Source of the DNA: Natronococcus amylolyticus DSM 10524
Lineage (GTDB): Archaea > Halobacteriota > Halobacteria > Halobacteriales > Natrialbaceae
Direction of reading: 5' to 3'
DNA: 44,583 nt
Assembly: GCF_000337675.1 (NCBI RefSeq)
Contig: NZ_AOIB01000013.1
Coordinates: 147,650 to 192,232, forward strand
Part shown: piece after piece, positions 16,175-24,435 of the stretch
Layout: each line of letters starts with the position of its first letter
Position numbering within the stretch: the stretch's first letter is position 1
Notes under the pieces: generated by a model
What the model saw: only the letters and a program-made list of their open reading frames with translations
Database searches by the model: none
Told to the model about the DNA's origin: nothing
Translations under genes and position numbers: made by a program

Positions 16175-17631
16175 TCGAAATCACCCAGCGAGGCGTACTC
16201 GCCGTCGGAGCTCGGCTTCGGCTCGGTCCGGTCTTCGGACTCCGCGTCATCGGTCCCGTCGGCCGACGGTCGGTTCCCTTCGGCTCCGTCGCCGTCGGCA
16301 GTTTCGTCGGCCGACGCCACCGCGGTGTCGGCTTCGGAACCCCCGCTCGAGTCGCCCGTCTCGGATTCGTCGGCGCTCGCTTCCGCCGCACCATCGGTCG
16401 TCTCCGCGTCGTTCGTCTGCACGTCGGCCATCTCCGCGTCGTCCGCGTCCGTCAGTTGATCGGCGACCGTCGACACATCCTCGTCGCCCGGCTCCCGATC
16501 GGGTGCGGGTTCGAACGCCGTCTCCTCGTCTTCGAGCAGCTCCCGGGTGCGTCGCTCGACCTGCTCGCGGACGTTCGCGTCCGCGAGGTCGTCGTCGCGA
16601 ACGGTGCGGTCGATCTCGAGGGCGGCGTCGCTGAGTCCGAGCTCGCGAACCCGCTCGCGGACGGCGTCGTCGGGGTTGGCGAAGCTGACCGAGACCCCCT
16701 CGCCCTCGTCGGGCAGCTCCCGGCGGTCGTTCACGCGAGCAACGAGCGCGCCGCGGTCGACGGCGAGCTCCTCGACGGCCGCGGGCGCGATCGGCTTCCC
16801 CTCGCCCTCGATCGTGACGATGACGACCGCGTCCTCGAGGCCGTGCTGGCGGACCCGCTCCTGGACCCGGTCGACGCCCTCGTTCTCGGCGAGTTCGACG
16901 TCGACGAAGACGAACTCGCGGGTCAACTCGATCCCTCGACGCCGGATCGCCGGCTCCTCGCCGGGCTCGAACGCGACGAGGTTGTATCCGCGATCCCCGC
17001 GTTCGCTGGCGCTTGCGCGTTCGGTCGACCCACAGTAGGTGACCCACGTCTCCCGCAGTTCGGCGGTGTCGGGGTGGTGGTTGTCACCGAGCAGGACGGC
17101 ATCGAACTCGACGGTCGACTCCGTCAGGAGCCGCTCGGTGTCCCAGTCGGCGTGGGGGAACGGCTCGAACAGCCCGTGGCTCACGAGCGCGGCGTGTGCC
17201 GCTTCGTCGGGAACCGGGGCGAACTCGTACTCGAGGTCCTCGCGTCGGGAGCGGGGCACGAAGTCGAGGCCGTAGAACGCGACGTCGTCGAGTACGTACG
17301 GCTCGGCGCCGAGCCTGGTCGCGAGCCCGAGGTCGGCGAACAGGTCGAGCCACTGGGCGTCGCGTTTCCCCTCGTGGTTGCCGACGACTGCGAGGAAGGG
17401 GACGTCGGCGTCCTCGAGCGAGCGAAGGATTTCGACGGTCCCCTGGAGGTCGACCAGGTTCGGCCGCCGGTCGTGAAAGAGATCGCCGGCGTGGATCACG
17501 GCGTCTACGTCGCCCTCGATGGCGTCCTCGGCTACGCTCCGGAACGCCTCGAGGAAGTCCCGTCGTCGCTCGGGCGAGTTGTACTGCTGGTACCCGATGT
17601 GGGTGTCGCCCGTGTGTATCACCCGCGTCAT
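16171..17631 (-). CDS. mre11: DNA repair nuclease Mre11
   Basis: A metallophosphoesterase of 486 residues, partner of Rad50 in double-strand break processing. Metal-binding motifs: GDTHIG (residues 8-13), AGDLFHDRRPN (near 47) and VGNHE (near 84), then ALVSHG and LLGDNHHPD, which take the place of the GHxH motif. The core of about 340 residues is followed by a 150-residue acidic, low-complexity tail (many Asp, Ser, Ala, Thr) that other archaeal Mre11 proteins lack or have shorter; it ends in PKPSSDGEYASLGDFE, a short conserved-looking C-terminus that may contact Rad50 (inference). First gene of the mre11-rad50 pair. Confidence 0.96.
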   Translation of the reverse strand: MTRVIHTGDTHIGYQQYNSPERRRDFLEAFRSVAEDAIEGDVDAVIHAGDLFHDRRPNLVDLQGTVEILRSLEDADVPFLAVVGNHEGKRDAQWLDLFADLGLATRLGAEPYVLDDVAFYGLDFVPRSRREDLEYEFAPVPDEAAHAALVSHGLFEPFPHADWDTERLLTESTVEFDAVLLGDNHHPDTAELRETWVTYCGSTERASASERGDRGYNLVAFEPGEEPAIRRRGIELTREFVFVDVELAENEGVDRVQERVRQHGLEDAVVIVTIEGEGKPIAPAAVEELAVDRGALVARVNDRRELPDEGEGVSVSFANPDDAVRERVRELGLSDAALEIDRTVRDDDLADANVREQVERRTRELLEDEETAFEPAPDREPGDEDVSTVADQLTDADDAEMADVQTNDAETTDGAAEASADESETGDSSGGSEADTAVASADETADGDGAEGNRPSADGTDDAESEDRTEPKPSSDGEYASLGDFE

Positions 17632-17744
17632 CTACCGGGAGTTGATGACGGGGCCCTAAATGGATTCCGCGACCGGACTGAAAGTAGAGCGTGCTGACGA
17701 AAACGAGGGGTTCACCTCGTGTGGAATCGGTACGGAAGATTCCG

Positions 17745-18014
17745 CTACGACTCGATATCGAGACTGTACAGCCGCTTGCGCGCGTCGGAGAACGAGAAGC
17801 GGGAGTCGATGACGTGCTCCTCGTCGAGCCGGTTCAGGGCGTACCGAACCGTCCGCGCCGGCAGGAGCGTCTCCTCGGCGATCTGCTGTTGGGTCATGGT
17901 GTCGTTGTACTCGAGAACTTTCGCGACGAGTTTCGCACTCGGCGGGAGCTCGCGGACGTCGTCCCACGACCCCCGATTCGTGGGTTCGGGCTGTGGCGAC
18001 TCTAGAGAACTCAT
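17745..18014 (-). CDS. Small winged-helix regulator (MarR-like)
   Basis: An 89-residue protein. Residues 25-85 form a winged helix (PPSAKLVAKVLEYNDTMTQQQIAEETLLPARTVRYALNRLDEEHVIDSRFSFSDARKRLYSLD). The recognition helix is LPARTVRYALNRL and the wing is DARKRLYSL. Such single-domain haloarchaeal proteins are annotated as MarR- or TrmB-like. No ligand-binding domain is present. It diverges from pan across a 125-base AT-rich gap, so it could regulate itself or pan; that is inference. The ATG at 18014 is about 30 bases from an AATATTATC TATA-like element. Confidence 0.82.
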   Translation of the reverse strand: MSSLESPQPEPTNRGSWDDVRELPPSAKLVAKVLEYNDTMTQQQIAEETLLPARTVRYALNRLDEEHVIDSRFSFSDARKRLYSLDIES

Positions 18015-18041
18015 CCTGTACTCCCATTACGAATACGGCCT

Positions 18042-18051
18042 GATAATATTT
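18042..18051 (-). promoter_or_regulatory. TATA-like element of the winged-helix gene
   Basis: On the minus strand AATATTATC is centred about 32 bases before the ATG at 18014. The surrounding 18040-18080 stretch is the most AT-rich part of the divergent promoter region shared with pan. Confidence 0.5.
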
Positions 18052-18110
18052 TCTGTTTCATTCTATGTCCTATGGTAATATTCCGACGGGGCTGTAGTTA
18101 CCCGAAGCCT

Positions 18111-18116
18111 CTTATG
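18111..18116 (+). promoter_or_regulatory. TATA-like element of pan
   Basis: CTTATG is centred 27 bases before the ATG at 18140, consistent with a leaderless mRNA and with choosing ATG 18140 over the GTG at 18137. Confidence 0.5.
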
Positions 18117-18139
18117 AGCCAACACCCAACTCACGAGTG

Positions 18140-19357
18140 ATGAGCGACACTGTGGACGACGTCGACCTCCCCTACGACGAGGACGAGGCGTCCCAACAGG
18201 AGAAAATCCAAGCACTCGAGGATCGGTTAGAGATTCTCGAGTCGCAAAACGAGGAGATGCGCGACAAGCTCCTCGATGCGAACGCCGAGAACAACAAGTA
18301 CCAGCAGAAACTCGAGCGGCTTACCCACGAGAACAAGAAGCTCAAGCAGTCTCCCCTGTTTGTCGCCACGGTCCAGGAGCTGACGGACGAAGGCGTCATC
18401 ATCAAACAACACGGGAACAACCAGGAGGCACTGACTGAAGTAACAGAGGAGATGCGCGAGGACATCGAGCCCGATGCCCGCGTGGCCGTCAACAACTCGC
18501 TGTCGATCGTCAAGACCCTCTCGAACGAAACCGACGTCCGGGCCCGCGTGATGGAAGTCACCGAGAGCCCCGAGGTCAGCTACGAGGACATCGGCGGCCT
18601 CGAGGAGCAGATGCAGGAAGTACGGGAAACCGTCGAAATGCCCCTCGAGAAGCCCGAGATGTTCGACGACGTCGGCATCGAGCCACCGAGCGGCGTCCTG
18701 CTCTACGGCCCGCCGGGAACCGGGAAGACGATGCTCGCGAAGGCCGTCGCCAATCAGACCGACGCCACCTTCATCAAAATGGCCGGTTCCGAACTCGTAC
18801 ACAAGTTCATCGGCGAGGGCGCGAAGCTCGTGCGGGACCTGTTCAAGGTCGCCCGCGAACACGAGCCGGCCGTCATCTTCATCGACGAGATCGACGCCAT
18901 CGCTGCCAAGCGCACGGAGTCGAAAACCTCCGGCGACGCCGAGGTCCAGCGAACGATGATGCAGCTCCTCAGCGAGATGGACGGCTTCGAGGACCGCGGC
19001 GAAATCCGCATCATCGCCGCGACCAACCGCTTCGACATGCTCGATCGAGCGATCCTCCGTCCAGGCCGATTCGATCGGCTCATCGAGGTCCCCAAGCCCA
19101 ACCAGGAGGGCCGCGAGATCATCTTCGAGATCCACACCCGCGGCATGAACGTCGCCGACGACGTTGACTTCTCGGAGCTGGCCGCCGAGGCCGAAGAAGC
19201 GTCGGGCGCCGACGTCAAGGCGATCTGCACCGAGGCCGGGATGTTCGCCATCCGCGACGACCGCACCGAGATTCGGATGGAGGACTTCCGCGGCGCCTGG
19301 GAGAAAGTTCAGGCCGAGACCGACGAGACCGACGAGGTCTCGAAGACGTTCGCCTGA
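18140..19357 (+). CDS. pan: Proteasome-activating nucleotidase PAN
   Basis: A AAA+ ATPase of 405 residues that unfolds substrates and feeds them into the 20S proteasome. An N-terminal coiled coil (residues about 15-75, QEKIQALEDRLEILESQNEEM and on) precedes the OB-fold ring (LFVATVQELTDEGVIIKQHGNNQEALTEV). The ATPase domain has Walker A GPPGTGKT near 188, Walker B VIFIDEIDAIAA near 245, and the second region of homology AATNRFDMLDRAILRPGRFDR. The protein ends SKTFA, so the canonical C-terminal HbYX gate-opening motif is replaced by T-F-A. Preceded directly by GTG; ATG at 18140 is preferred for its spacing to the TATA box. Confidence 0.95.
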   Translation: MSDTVDDVDLPYDEDEASQQEKIQALEDRLEILESQNEEMRDKLLDANAENNKYQQKLERLTHENKKLKQSPLFVATVQELTDEGVIIKQHGNNQEALTEVTEEMREDIEPDARVAVNNSLSIVKTLSNETDVRARVMEVTESPEVSYEDIGGLEEQMQEVRETVEMPLEKPEMFDDVGIEPPSGVLLYGPPGTGKTMLAKAVANQTDATFIKMAGSELVHKFIGEGAKLVRDLFKVAREHEPAVIFIDEIDAIAAKRTESKTSGDAEVQRTMMQLLSEMDGFEDRGEIRIIAATNRFDMLDRAILRPGRFDRLIEVPKPNQEGREIIFEIHTRGMNVADDVDFSELAAEAEEASGADVKAICTEAGMFAIRDDRTEIRMEDFRGAWEKVQAETDETDEVSKTFA

Positions 19358-19383
19358 TCGGACTGTCAGGTCGACTCGTCCCG

Positions 19384-19396
19384 TCTTTTCTCTTTA
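19384..19396 (+). terminator. T-rich terminator after pan
   Basis: CTTTTCTCTTTA lies about 27 bases after the pan stop. Archaeal termination needs only a U-rich tract, so this is a plausible end point. It touches the stop codon of the convergent small ORF. Confidence 0.5.
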
Positions 19397-19531
19397 CAGC
19401 GCGGCGAAGACGAGCCACGGCACCACGAACAGCGCCGCCGTCAACACGGCGAGAATCAGGAGGTAGCCGACGACGGTGCTTCCCGCGGTGAGCCAGGCGG
19501 GATGCTCGAACTGGCGTGTATCGAGTGCCAT
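19394..19531 (-). CDS. 45-residue single-helix membrane protein
   Basis: A short ORF of 45 residues. The N-terminus is soluble (MALDTRQFEHPAWLTAG) and is followed by one long hydrophobic helix (STVVGYLLILAVLTAALFVV, then PWLVFAAL). A strong TATA-like CGTTTATGG (19555-19563) is centred 28 bases before the ATG, the correct leaderless spacing, which is the main reason to call it a gene. It is convergent with pan, its stop codon lying in the pan terminator. Function unknown; it could be a small subunit or regulator of a membrane complex. Confidence 0.65.
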   Translation of the reverse strand: MALDTRQFEHPAWLTAGSTVVGYLLILAVLTAALFVVPWLVFAAL

Positions 19532-19554
19532 GTAGGTACGAACCGAAGAGGCGT

Positions 19555-19563
19555 CCATAAACG
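19555..19563 (-). promoter_or_regulatory. TATA box of the 45-residue membrane protein
   Basis: CGTTTATGG on the minus strand, centred 28 bases before the ATG at 19531. Confidence 0.55.
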
Positions 19564-19691
19564 TACCGGCGCACCTATCTGCTACCCACTGCTGAAGCGA
19601 TGGGCTTGTGAGCCGGACCCAATCGCAGGAAACAGCGTCGAAACGAGTCGATATCCGTTGAGATGCTTGCCTCCGAATACGGCATCGGTCC

Positions 19692-21266
19692 CTAGAAGTA
19701 CCGCAACAGACCGCTCTCGTCGTCGGCGTTTCGGAGACGCCGACAGGCCAGACTGGCCTTCGACCCGATCGGGTCGGGGAACTCCGTGAGGATACGGACG
19801 ATCTCGGTCAACTCGAGGGCACGGCAGAGGACGGCGATGACCAGGAAGACGACCAATCCTGCAGGCGGGACGACGAACATCGAGATCGGGACTGCGCCGA
19901 CGATCGGGACCCCGATCGGGATCGAGAGCGCATCGGCCATAAGGTAGATCGGGACCGCCGCAACGGCGGTGGTGGCGGCTACCCGTCCGTACCGGGCGTT
20001 GGTGATCGGGTCGAACCCGGTCTTGCGAGCGCTCCAGAGGTGGAAGATCGCCATCGAGCCATACCCGATCGACGTCGCGATCGCCGCCCCGCGCATCCCG
20101 TAGGCCGGAATGAGAGCGGCGTTCAGGACCAGGTTGATTATTGCCGCGGCGCCGGTCGCGATGATCGGGTACCGGAGTTCGCCCTTTCCCTGGGCGATCG
20201 CGAGCATCGGGCGGGCGAGCGCGAACCCGACCGCACCGGGAAGCAAGAGAAGCAGCGGCGCGATCACCGGTTCGGAGCCGGGCCCCCAGTAGATCGGGAC
20301 GGCGGCGTCGGCGAGGGCCGCCATCCCGAGTGCCATCACCGCTGTGATCAAGAACGTATACCGGAGCGTCCGACCCGCGACCGCAGAGATCTGATCGACC
20401 TTCCCCTGAGACCAGAGTTCGGACGTCGAGTGGACGAACACCGTCTGTAGGACGATAGGCGCGAACCAGAGGAACTCGGCGAACACGAGCGCCGCCTTGT
20501 AGTGACCCGGCGCATCCTCCGAGGCCATCGCCTGGAGCATCAGGATGTCGATGTGGTACAGCGACATCAGGAGGAGGACGAGGACGATCGACAGCGAATT
20601 GAAGGTCATCATCTCCCGTTTGGGAAGCATCCCGTCGTTCGTCTCGAAGACACCACGGAGCGACTGATGGTAGTGGAGGACGATCAACCCGACGAGCGCT
20701 ACCAGCCCGCTCGAGAGGATGTGACCGAGTAGGGCTCCGACGACGCCGTAGCCCAAATACACGAGCGGGAGGGCGATAGCTACGAACGAGACGTTGAAGA
20801 GAACCTTCAGCGATTCCGAGTAGCGCTCGAGGCCGAATCCCATCAGCGTCTTCCTGGCAAAGGGCCAGTACTGAGCCGTGAGTACCAGCGCGACGGAGAC
20901 GTAGAAGTAGAGCGTGAACTCCTCGCGCCAGAGCCACTCGAAGAAGCCGAGATAGGTGACGATGCCAAGAGCGGCTGCGCCGAGGACGGCCAGTAGCGTC
21001 GCCAGCCGGAAGTAGAAGCCGACGACAGTCCGTTCCCAGGCGGGGTCATCGCGGTCCTCGGCGACGTACTTCCGGACGCCGTCGGCGATCGGGGTACTGA
21101 CGACGATCATGAACAGCGAGTGGGCAGAGAGGACCGTCGCGTAGGCGCCGTAATCAACGTCGCCGAGCCAGCGATAGAGCAGCGGGGAAGCGATGATCCC
21201 CAGAATCAACGCGACGAACTTGCCGCTAGCGACCGAGAGAATTGCACTCGTCAGACTACGCTTCAC
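19692..21266 (-). CDS. Polysaccharide flippase (Wzx/MATE-like)
   Basis: A polytopic membrane protein of 524 residues with about 12-14 hydrophobic helices, starting LTSAILSVASGKFVALILGI. The fold belongs to the MOP superfamily of oligosaccharide flippases (RfbX/Wzx-like). It moves lipid-linked glycans across the membrane for surface polysaccharide or S-layer/archaellin glycosylation. The start is GTG at 21266, supported by a TATAAAA box 40 bases upstream. No glycosyltransferase is adjacent, so it is an isolated member, and its substrate cannot be predicted. Codon use is a little less GC-biased than in the neighbouring pan, which may reflect horizontal exchange common to surface-glycan genes. 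Confidence 0.88.
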   Translation of the reverse strand: MKRSLTSAILSVASGKFVALILGIIASPLLYRWLGDVDYGAYATVLSAHSLFMIVVSTPIADGVRKYVAEDRDDPAWERTVVGFYFRLATLLAVLGAAALGIVTYLGFFEWLWREEFTLYFYVSVALVLTAQYWPFARKTLMGFGLERYSESLKVLFNVSFVAIALPLVYLGYGVVGALLGHILSSGLVALVGLIVLHYHQSLRGVFETNDGMLPKREMMTFNSLSIVLVLLLMSLYHIDILMLQAMASEDAPGHYKAALVFAEFLWFAPIVLQTVFVHSTSELWSQGKVDQISAVAGRTLRYTFLITAVMALGMAALADAAVPIYWGPGSEPVIAPLLLLLPGAVGFALARPMLAIAQGKGELRYPIIATGAAAIINLVLNAALIPAYGMRGAAIATSIGYGSMAIFHLWSARKTGFDPITNARYGRVAATTAVAAVPIYLMADALSIPIGVPIVGAVPISMFVVPPAGLVVFLVIAVLCRALELTEIVRILTEFPDPIGSKASLACRRLRNADDESGLLRYF

Positions 21267-21560
21267 CTATTGTCCTCCGGACGACCATAGGGAACCCGTG
21301 TCCAGTATAAAAGGTGACGAAAGCGAATCACCATCGTGTGAACCATCTCGAGAGCCACGTCCAGACGCCCCACCGACAAAGACGTGAGGGGGCAGCCAAC
21401 GACGACGATCGGGTAAGCTTCTGATCACAGTCGGTTGAACGTGCAAACATAGTCAATCGCGCAACTCGGAACAGGAGAAGTCCTGTTCCACGATCGGATA
21501 CTATATCACCCACTCGCGGTTCCGGTCCGCTTTTACCGGCCGACTGGCTATACCGTCGTA
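21267..21560 (+). promoter_or_regulatory. Divergent promoter region flippase / guaA subunit A
   Basis: A 294-base gap with no convincing gene. On the minus strand TTTTATA (21306-21312) is the flippase TATA box, leaving a leader of about 15 bases. On the plus strand TTTTACC (21531-21537) is centred 27 bases before the guaA ATG. An ATACTATAT stretch (21499-21507) is a second AT-rich element. A short ORF on the minus strand (21328-21513) has Cys/Trp/Arg-rich composition unlike haloarchaeal proteins and is rejected. Confidence 0.5.
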
Positions 21561-22121
21561 ATGACGAAGATCGTCGTGGTGGACAACCACGGACAGTTCA
21601 CCCACCTCGAGCAGCGGGCGCTTCGGGACCTCGGCGTCCAGACGGAACTGATCGACAACGACGCGGACCCAGCGGAGGTCGACGCCGATGGCGTCGTCCT
21701 CTCGGGCGGCCCCGACATGGATCGAATCGGCCGTTCGGCGGAGTACCTCGAGTCGGACGTCCCCGTCCTCGGCATCTGTCTCGGGATGCAACTGATCGCG
21801 ACGGAACTCGGCGGCTCGGTCGGCAGCGGCGAGTACGGCGGCTACGCCGACGTGACCGTCGACATCGTCGACGAGGACGATCCGCTCACCGGTAGCCTCC
21901 ACCCCGAGACGCGAGTCTGGGCGAGTCACGCCGACGAGGTCACCAAACTTCCCGAGGGGTTCGAACTCACCGCCCGTAGCGACGTCTGTGACGTCGAGGC
22001 GATGAGCGACACCGATCGCGACCTCTACGGCGTCCAGTGGCATCCCGAAGTGGCCCACACCGAGGAAGGCGAGGAGATCTTCGAGAACTTCCTCGAGATC
22101 TGCGAGGAAAACGGCGCGTAA
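21561..22121 (+). CDS. guaAA: GMP synthase glutamine amidotransferase subunit
   Basis: A class I glutaminase of 186 residues that supplies ammonia to the separate ATP-pyrophosphatase subunit of GMP synthase (XMP to GMP). The nucleophile elbow is GICLGMQ (Cys near residue 74), and the catalytic His and Glu are in VQWHPEVAH. The N-terminal VVDNHGQFTHL and the VVLSGGPD loop are family hallmarks. In most archaea GMP synthase is split in two, so the short length is normal; the synthetase subunit is not in this window. The ATG at 21561 has a TATA box at the leaderless distance. Confidence 0.94.
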   Translation: MTKIVVVDNHGQFTHLEQRALRDLGVQTELIDNDADPAEVDADGVVLSGGPDMDRIGRSAEYLESDVPVLGICLGMQLIATELGGSVGSGEYGGYADVTVDIVDEDDPLTGSLHPETRVWASHADEVTKLPEGFELTARSDVCDVEAMSDTDRDLYGVQWHPEVAHTEEGEEIFENFLEICEENGA

Positions 22122-22212
22122 CGAGAGGAGAGTCTCTACTCACCCCGGGTTTGCGTTTCGCTCTTTTCGAACCGACCTTCCGGACAGCGACGACTCGGCG
22201 CGCACGGGCCGA

Positions 22213-22226
22213 TAACACCGGTGTTA
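22213..22226. promoter_or_regulatory. Perfect 14-bp palindrome, putative operator
   Basis: TAACACCGGTGTTA is a perfect inverted repeat lying 28 bases upstream of the GTATATG box (22254-22260). GTTACGTG occurs twice downstream of its centre (22223-22230 and 22262-22269), and GTTAC/GTAAC arms (22262-22266 and 22279-22283, spacing 12) flank the likely transcription start. A regulator of the NmrA transcript is a reasonable inference. Confidence 0.5.
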
Positions 22227-22253
22227 CGTGGTATCTCCGGTGTCGCCAAACGC

Positions 22254-22260
22254 GTATATG
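22254..22260 (+). promoter_or_regulatory. TATA box of the leader ORF/NmrA transcript
   Basis: GTATATG is centred 29 bases before the ATG at 22286 but 100 bases before the NmrA start, so the transcript probably begins at the small ORF. Confidence 0.5.
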
Positions 22261-22285
22261 GTTACGTGACGAATCAGGTAACGTA

Positions 22286-22360
22286 ATGCAACCACAAACC
22301 GACGCCGCTCGAGCCGAGTTCGCCGCACCGATCGCGACCGACGAACGGGGTGTAAAATGA
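22286..22360 (+). CDS. Possible 24-residue leader peptide
   Basis: A short ORF (MQPQTDAARAEF and on, ending DERGVK) whose stop overlaps the ATG of the NmrA-like gene (AAATGA). Its ATG sits at the expected leaderless transcription start behind the TATA box at 22254. Coding bias is typical of the host (GCC, GAG, TTC, ATC, GCG). It may serve for translational coupling, or be a real microprotein. No homologue is known to me, so the call rests on position and overlap only. Confidence 0.4.
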   Translation: MQPQTDAARAEFAAPIATDERGVK

Positions 22361-23262
22361 GCACGAGCGTTCTCGTCACCGGCGCGACCGGTAACCAGGG
22401 CGGCGCGGTCGTCGACCACCTGCTCGAGAGCGATACCGAGTTCGATGTCTACGGACTGACGCGGGATGCCTCGAGCGAGACGGCTAAGGAACTGTCTGAG
22501 CGAGGGGTAACGATGGTCGAAGGCGATCTGGACGAAAAGGAGTCGCTTGCCCCCCACGTCGCCGAGGTCGACGCCGTCTTCGCCGTCACGAACTTCTGGA
22601 CCCAGGGGTACGACGCGCAGGTCCAGCAGGGCAAGAACATCGCCGAGGTCGCCGCCGACGAGGGGGTCGACCAGTTCGTCCTCAGCGGCGTCGGCAGCCA
22701 CTGGGAGGACACCGGTGTCCCCCACTTCGACTCGGCACAGGAGATCGACGAGTACGCCCAGGACCTCGAGCTCCCGATGACGGTCCTCGGCCCTGTGTTC
22801 TTCTTCCAGAACTTCGAGGCGTTCGCCGAGGACGTCGTCGAGGAAGGGCAGATCGCGCTGCCCCTCGAGGAGGGCGTCTCGCTGCAGATGATCGACACCG
22901 ACAACGTCGGCCACGCCGCCGCCGTCGCGCTCGCGAACCCCGAAGCGTTCGTCGGCGAGCGGATCGAACTCGCGGGCGACGAGCTCACCCTGGCGGAAGC
23001 TGCCGACACCCTCTCCGAGGTGACGGGTCGGGACGTCGAACCAGTCCACGTCCCGATCGAGGACGCCTACGACTCCTTCGGCGAGGAGTTTACGGTCATG
23101 TGCGAGTGGTTCAACGAGGTCGGCTACAGCGCGGATCTCGAGGGGCTCGAGGACCGCTTCGGCTTCGAGTTCACCGAGTTCGAGCGCTACCTCCGCGAGC
23201 ACGGCTGGGAGGACAAGGAGGGGATGGCCTCGGTTCCGGGCTGGGTCAAGGCGATGCAGTAG
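22357..23262 (+). CDS. NmrA-like NAD(P)-binding protein
   Basis: A Rossmann-fold protein of 301 residues in the NmrA/HSCARG group of atypical short-chain dehydrogenases. The dinucleotide-binding GATGNQGGA is at residues 8-16, and VYGLTRDAS follows at the second strand with an Arg typical of NADP preference. VDQFVLSGVGS and the GPVFFFQNF segment are family hallmarks. The canonical Y-x-x-x-K catalytic pair is absent; such proteins act as redox sensors or reductases. It is probably regulated at the palindrome near 22213 and co-translated with the short ORF that overlaps its ATG. The substrate cannot be told. Confidence 0.9.
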   Translation: MSTSVLVTGATGNQGGAVVDHLLESDTEFDVYGLTRDASSETAKELSERGVTMVEGDLDEKESLAPHVAEVDAVFAVTNFWTQGYDAQVQQGKNIAEVAADEGVDQFVLSGVGSHWEDTGVPHFDSAQEIDEYAQDLELPMTVLGPVFFFQNFEAFAEDVVEEGQIALPLEEGVSLQMIDTDNVGHAAAVALANPEAFVGERIELAGDELTLAEAADTLSEVTGRDVEPVHVPIEDAYDSFGEEFTVMCEWFNEVGYSADLEGLEDRFGFEFTEFERYLREHGWEDKEGMASVPGWVKAMQ

Positions 23263-23277
23263 CGCCTGGAGTCTTTC

Positions 23278-24363
23278 TCAATCGTCGCTCGCGACGGGCA
23301 CGCTCGCACGCACCTCGAGTCGATCCAGCTCCCCGACGAAGGAGGCGAGCATTTCGCGGGTAACGTGGGGCATACAGACGACTCGAAGCTCGCCCGTCGC
23401 GGTCCTGGAGATCCGCCACCCCTTCGCCCGGAGCGCGTCGAACGTCGCTCGAGGGACCGTCGCGGCAACCAGCGGCAGGGTGGGATTGACGACCTCGTAC
23501 CCACGTTTCTCGAGGGCGTCGGCCAGCCACTCGGCGTTGTGCTGGGAGCGAACGTACTGTTCGCGGTAGCCGTCGGGCCACAGCGCCTCCATCGCCGCCA
23601 CGGCGCTGGCGACGCCCGCACCCGACCGAGTTCCTGTTAGTGTGGCCTGGGCGGTCGACTCGAGGTAGGGCGTGTCGACGGCCAGTTCGTCAAGCAGTTC
23701 GTCGGAACGGGCGAGCAAGCCGCCCGCCGGAACCGCGGCCTGGCCCATCTTGTGGGGATCGATCGCCATCGTGTCGACGGCCGCGTGGCCGAAGTGCCAC
23801 TCGTGGTCCGTGAAGGGAAGGACGAACCCGCCCCAGGCGGCGTCGACGTGCAACAGGGCACCGACCGAGTCGGCGATTCGACCGAGTTCGGGGATCGGAT
23901 CAACCCGGCCGTACTCCGTGGTGCCGGCGACGCCGACGATCAGGGCGGTGTCGGTATCGACGCTGGCCCGAACCGCCTCGAGATCTACGCGGTGATCGTC
24001 GTCTGTCGGGACGAGCCGCAGCTCGACCTCGAGCACGTCGGCGGCCTTCTGAAAGCTGAAGTGGCCCGACTCGGGGACGACGACGTTCGGCCTCGGCGAG
24101 TCGGCTCGCTCGCGGGCGATCCGGACAGCCTGTATGTTCGCCTCCGTTCCGCCGCTTGCGACGTAGCCGGTGGGATCCCCGAGACCGGCGAGCTCCCCGA
24201 GCATCGCGACGGCGTCGTCCTCGAGGGCCGCGACCCGCTGGTAGGTGGCGGGATCTCCGGGGTTCGTCGCAAGAAACCGCTCGGCCGCATCGCGTGCGTC
24301 CGGGTGGGGTGTCGTACACATCGAGGATAACACCCGGTCGAACGCCTGCGGCTCCGCTTGCAT
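23278..24363 (-). CDS. mfnA: Tyrosine/aspartate decarboxylase MfnA
   Basis: A PLP-dependent group II decarboxylase of 361 residues. [17 protein letters not shown] binds the PLP phosphate. [15 protein letters not shown] stacks on the ring, HVDAAWGGF supplies the Asp that pairs with the pyridine nitrogen, and IDPHKMGQ holds the Schiff-base Lys (near residue 204). In archaea the family decarboxylates tyrosine (methanofuran) or aspartate to beta-alanine (coenzyme A). Haloarchaea make no methanofuran, so aspartate decarboxylation for CoA is the more likely role here. A TATA-like ACTAAGC lies about 27 bases before the ATG at 24363. Converges with the NmrA-like gene, 15 bases apart. Confidence 0.93.
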   Translation of the reverse strand: MQAEPQAFDRVLSSMCTTPHPDARDAAERFLATNPGDPATYQRVAALEDDAVAMLGELAGLGDPTGYVASGGTEANIQAVRIARERADSPRPNVVVPESGHFSFQKAADVLEVELRLVPTDDDHRVDLEAVRASVDTDTALIVGVAGTTEYGRVDPIPELGRIADSVGALLHVDAAWGGFVLPFTDHEWHFGHAAVDTMAIDPHKMGQAAVPAGGLLARSDELLDELAVDTPYLESTAQATLTGTRSGAGVASAVAAMEALWPDGYREQYVRSQHNAEWLADALEKRGYEVVNPTLPLVAATVPRATFDALRAKGWRISRTATGELRVVCMPHVTREMLASFVGELDRLEVRASVPVASDD

Positions 24364-24435
24364 ATCACTCAGCAGTCGGGTCAGCCGCTTAGTAGTTGCG
24401 TTCTTCCCGAACGGAACGAGGCCCGGGCTCTATCG

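Noticed and set aside
21328-21513. 61-codon frame on the minus strand in the flippase/guaA gap
   Set aside because: Basic, Trp- and Cys-rich composition unlike halophilic proteins, and no suitable promoter.
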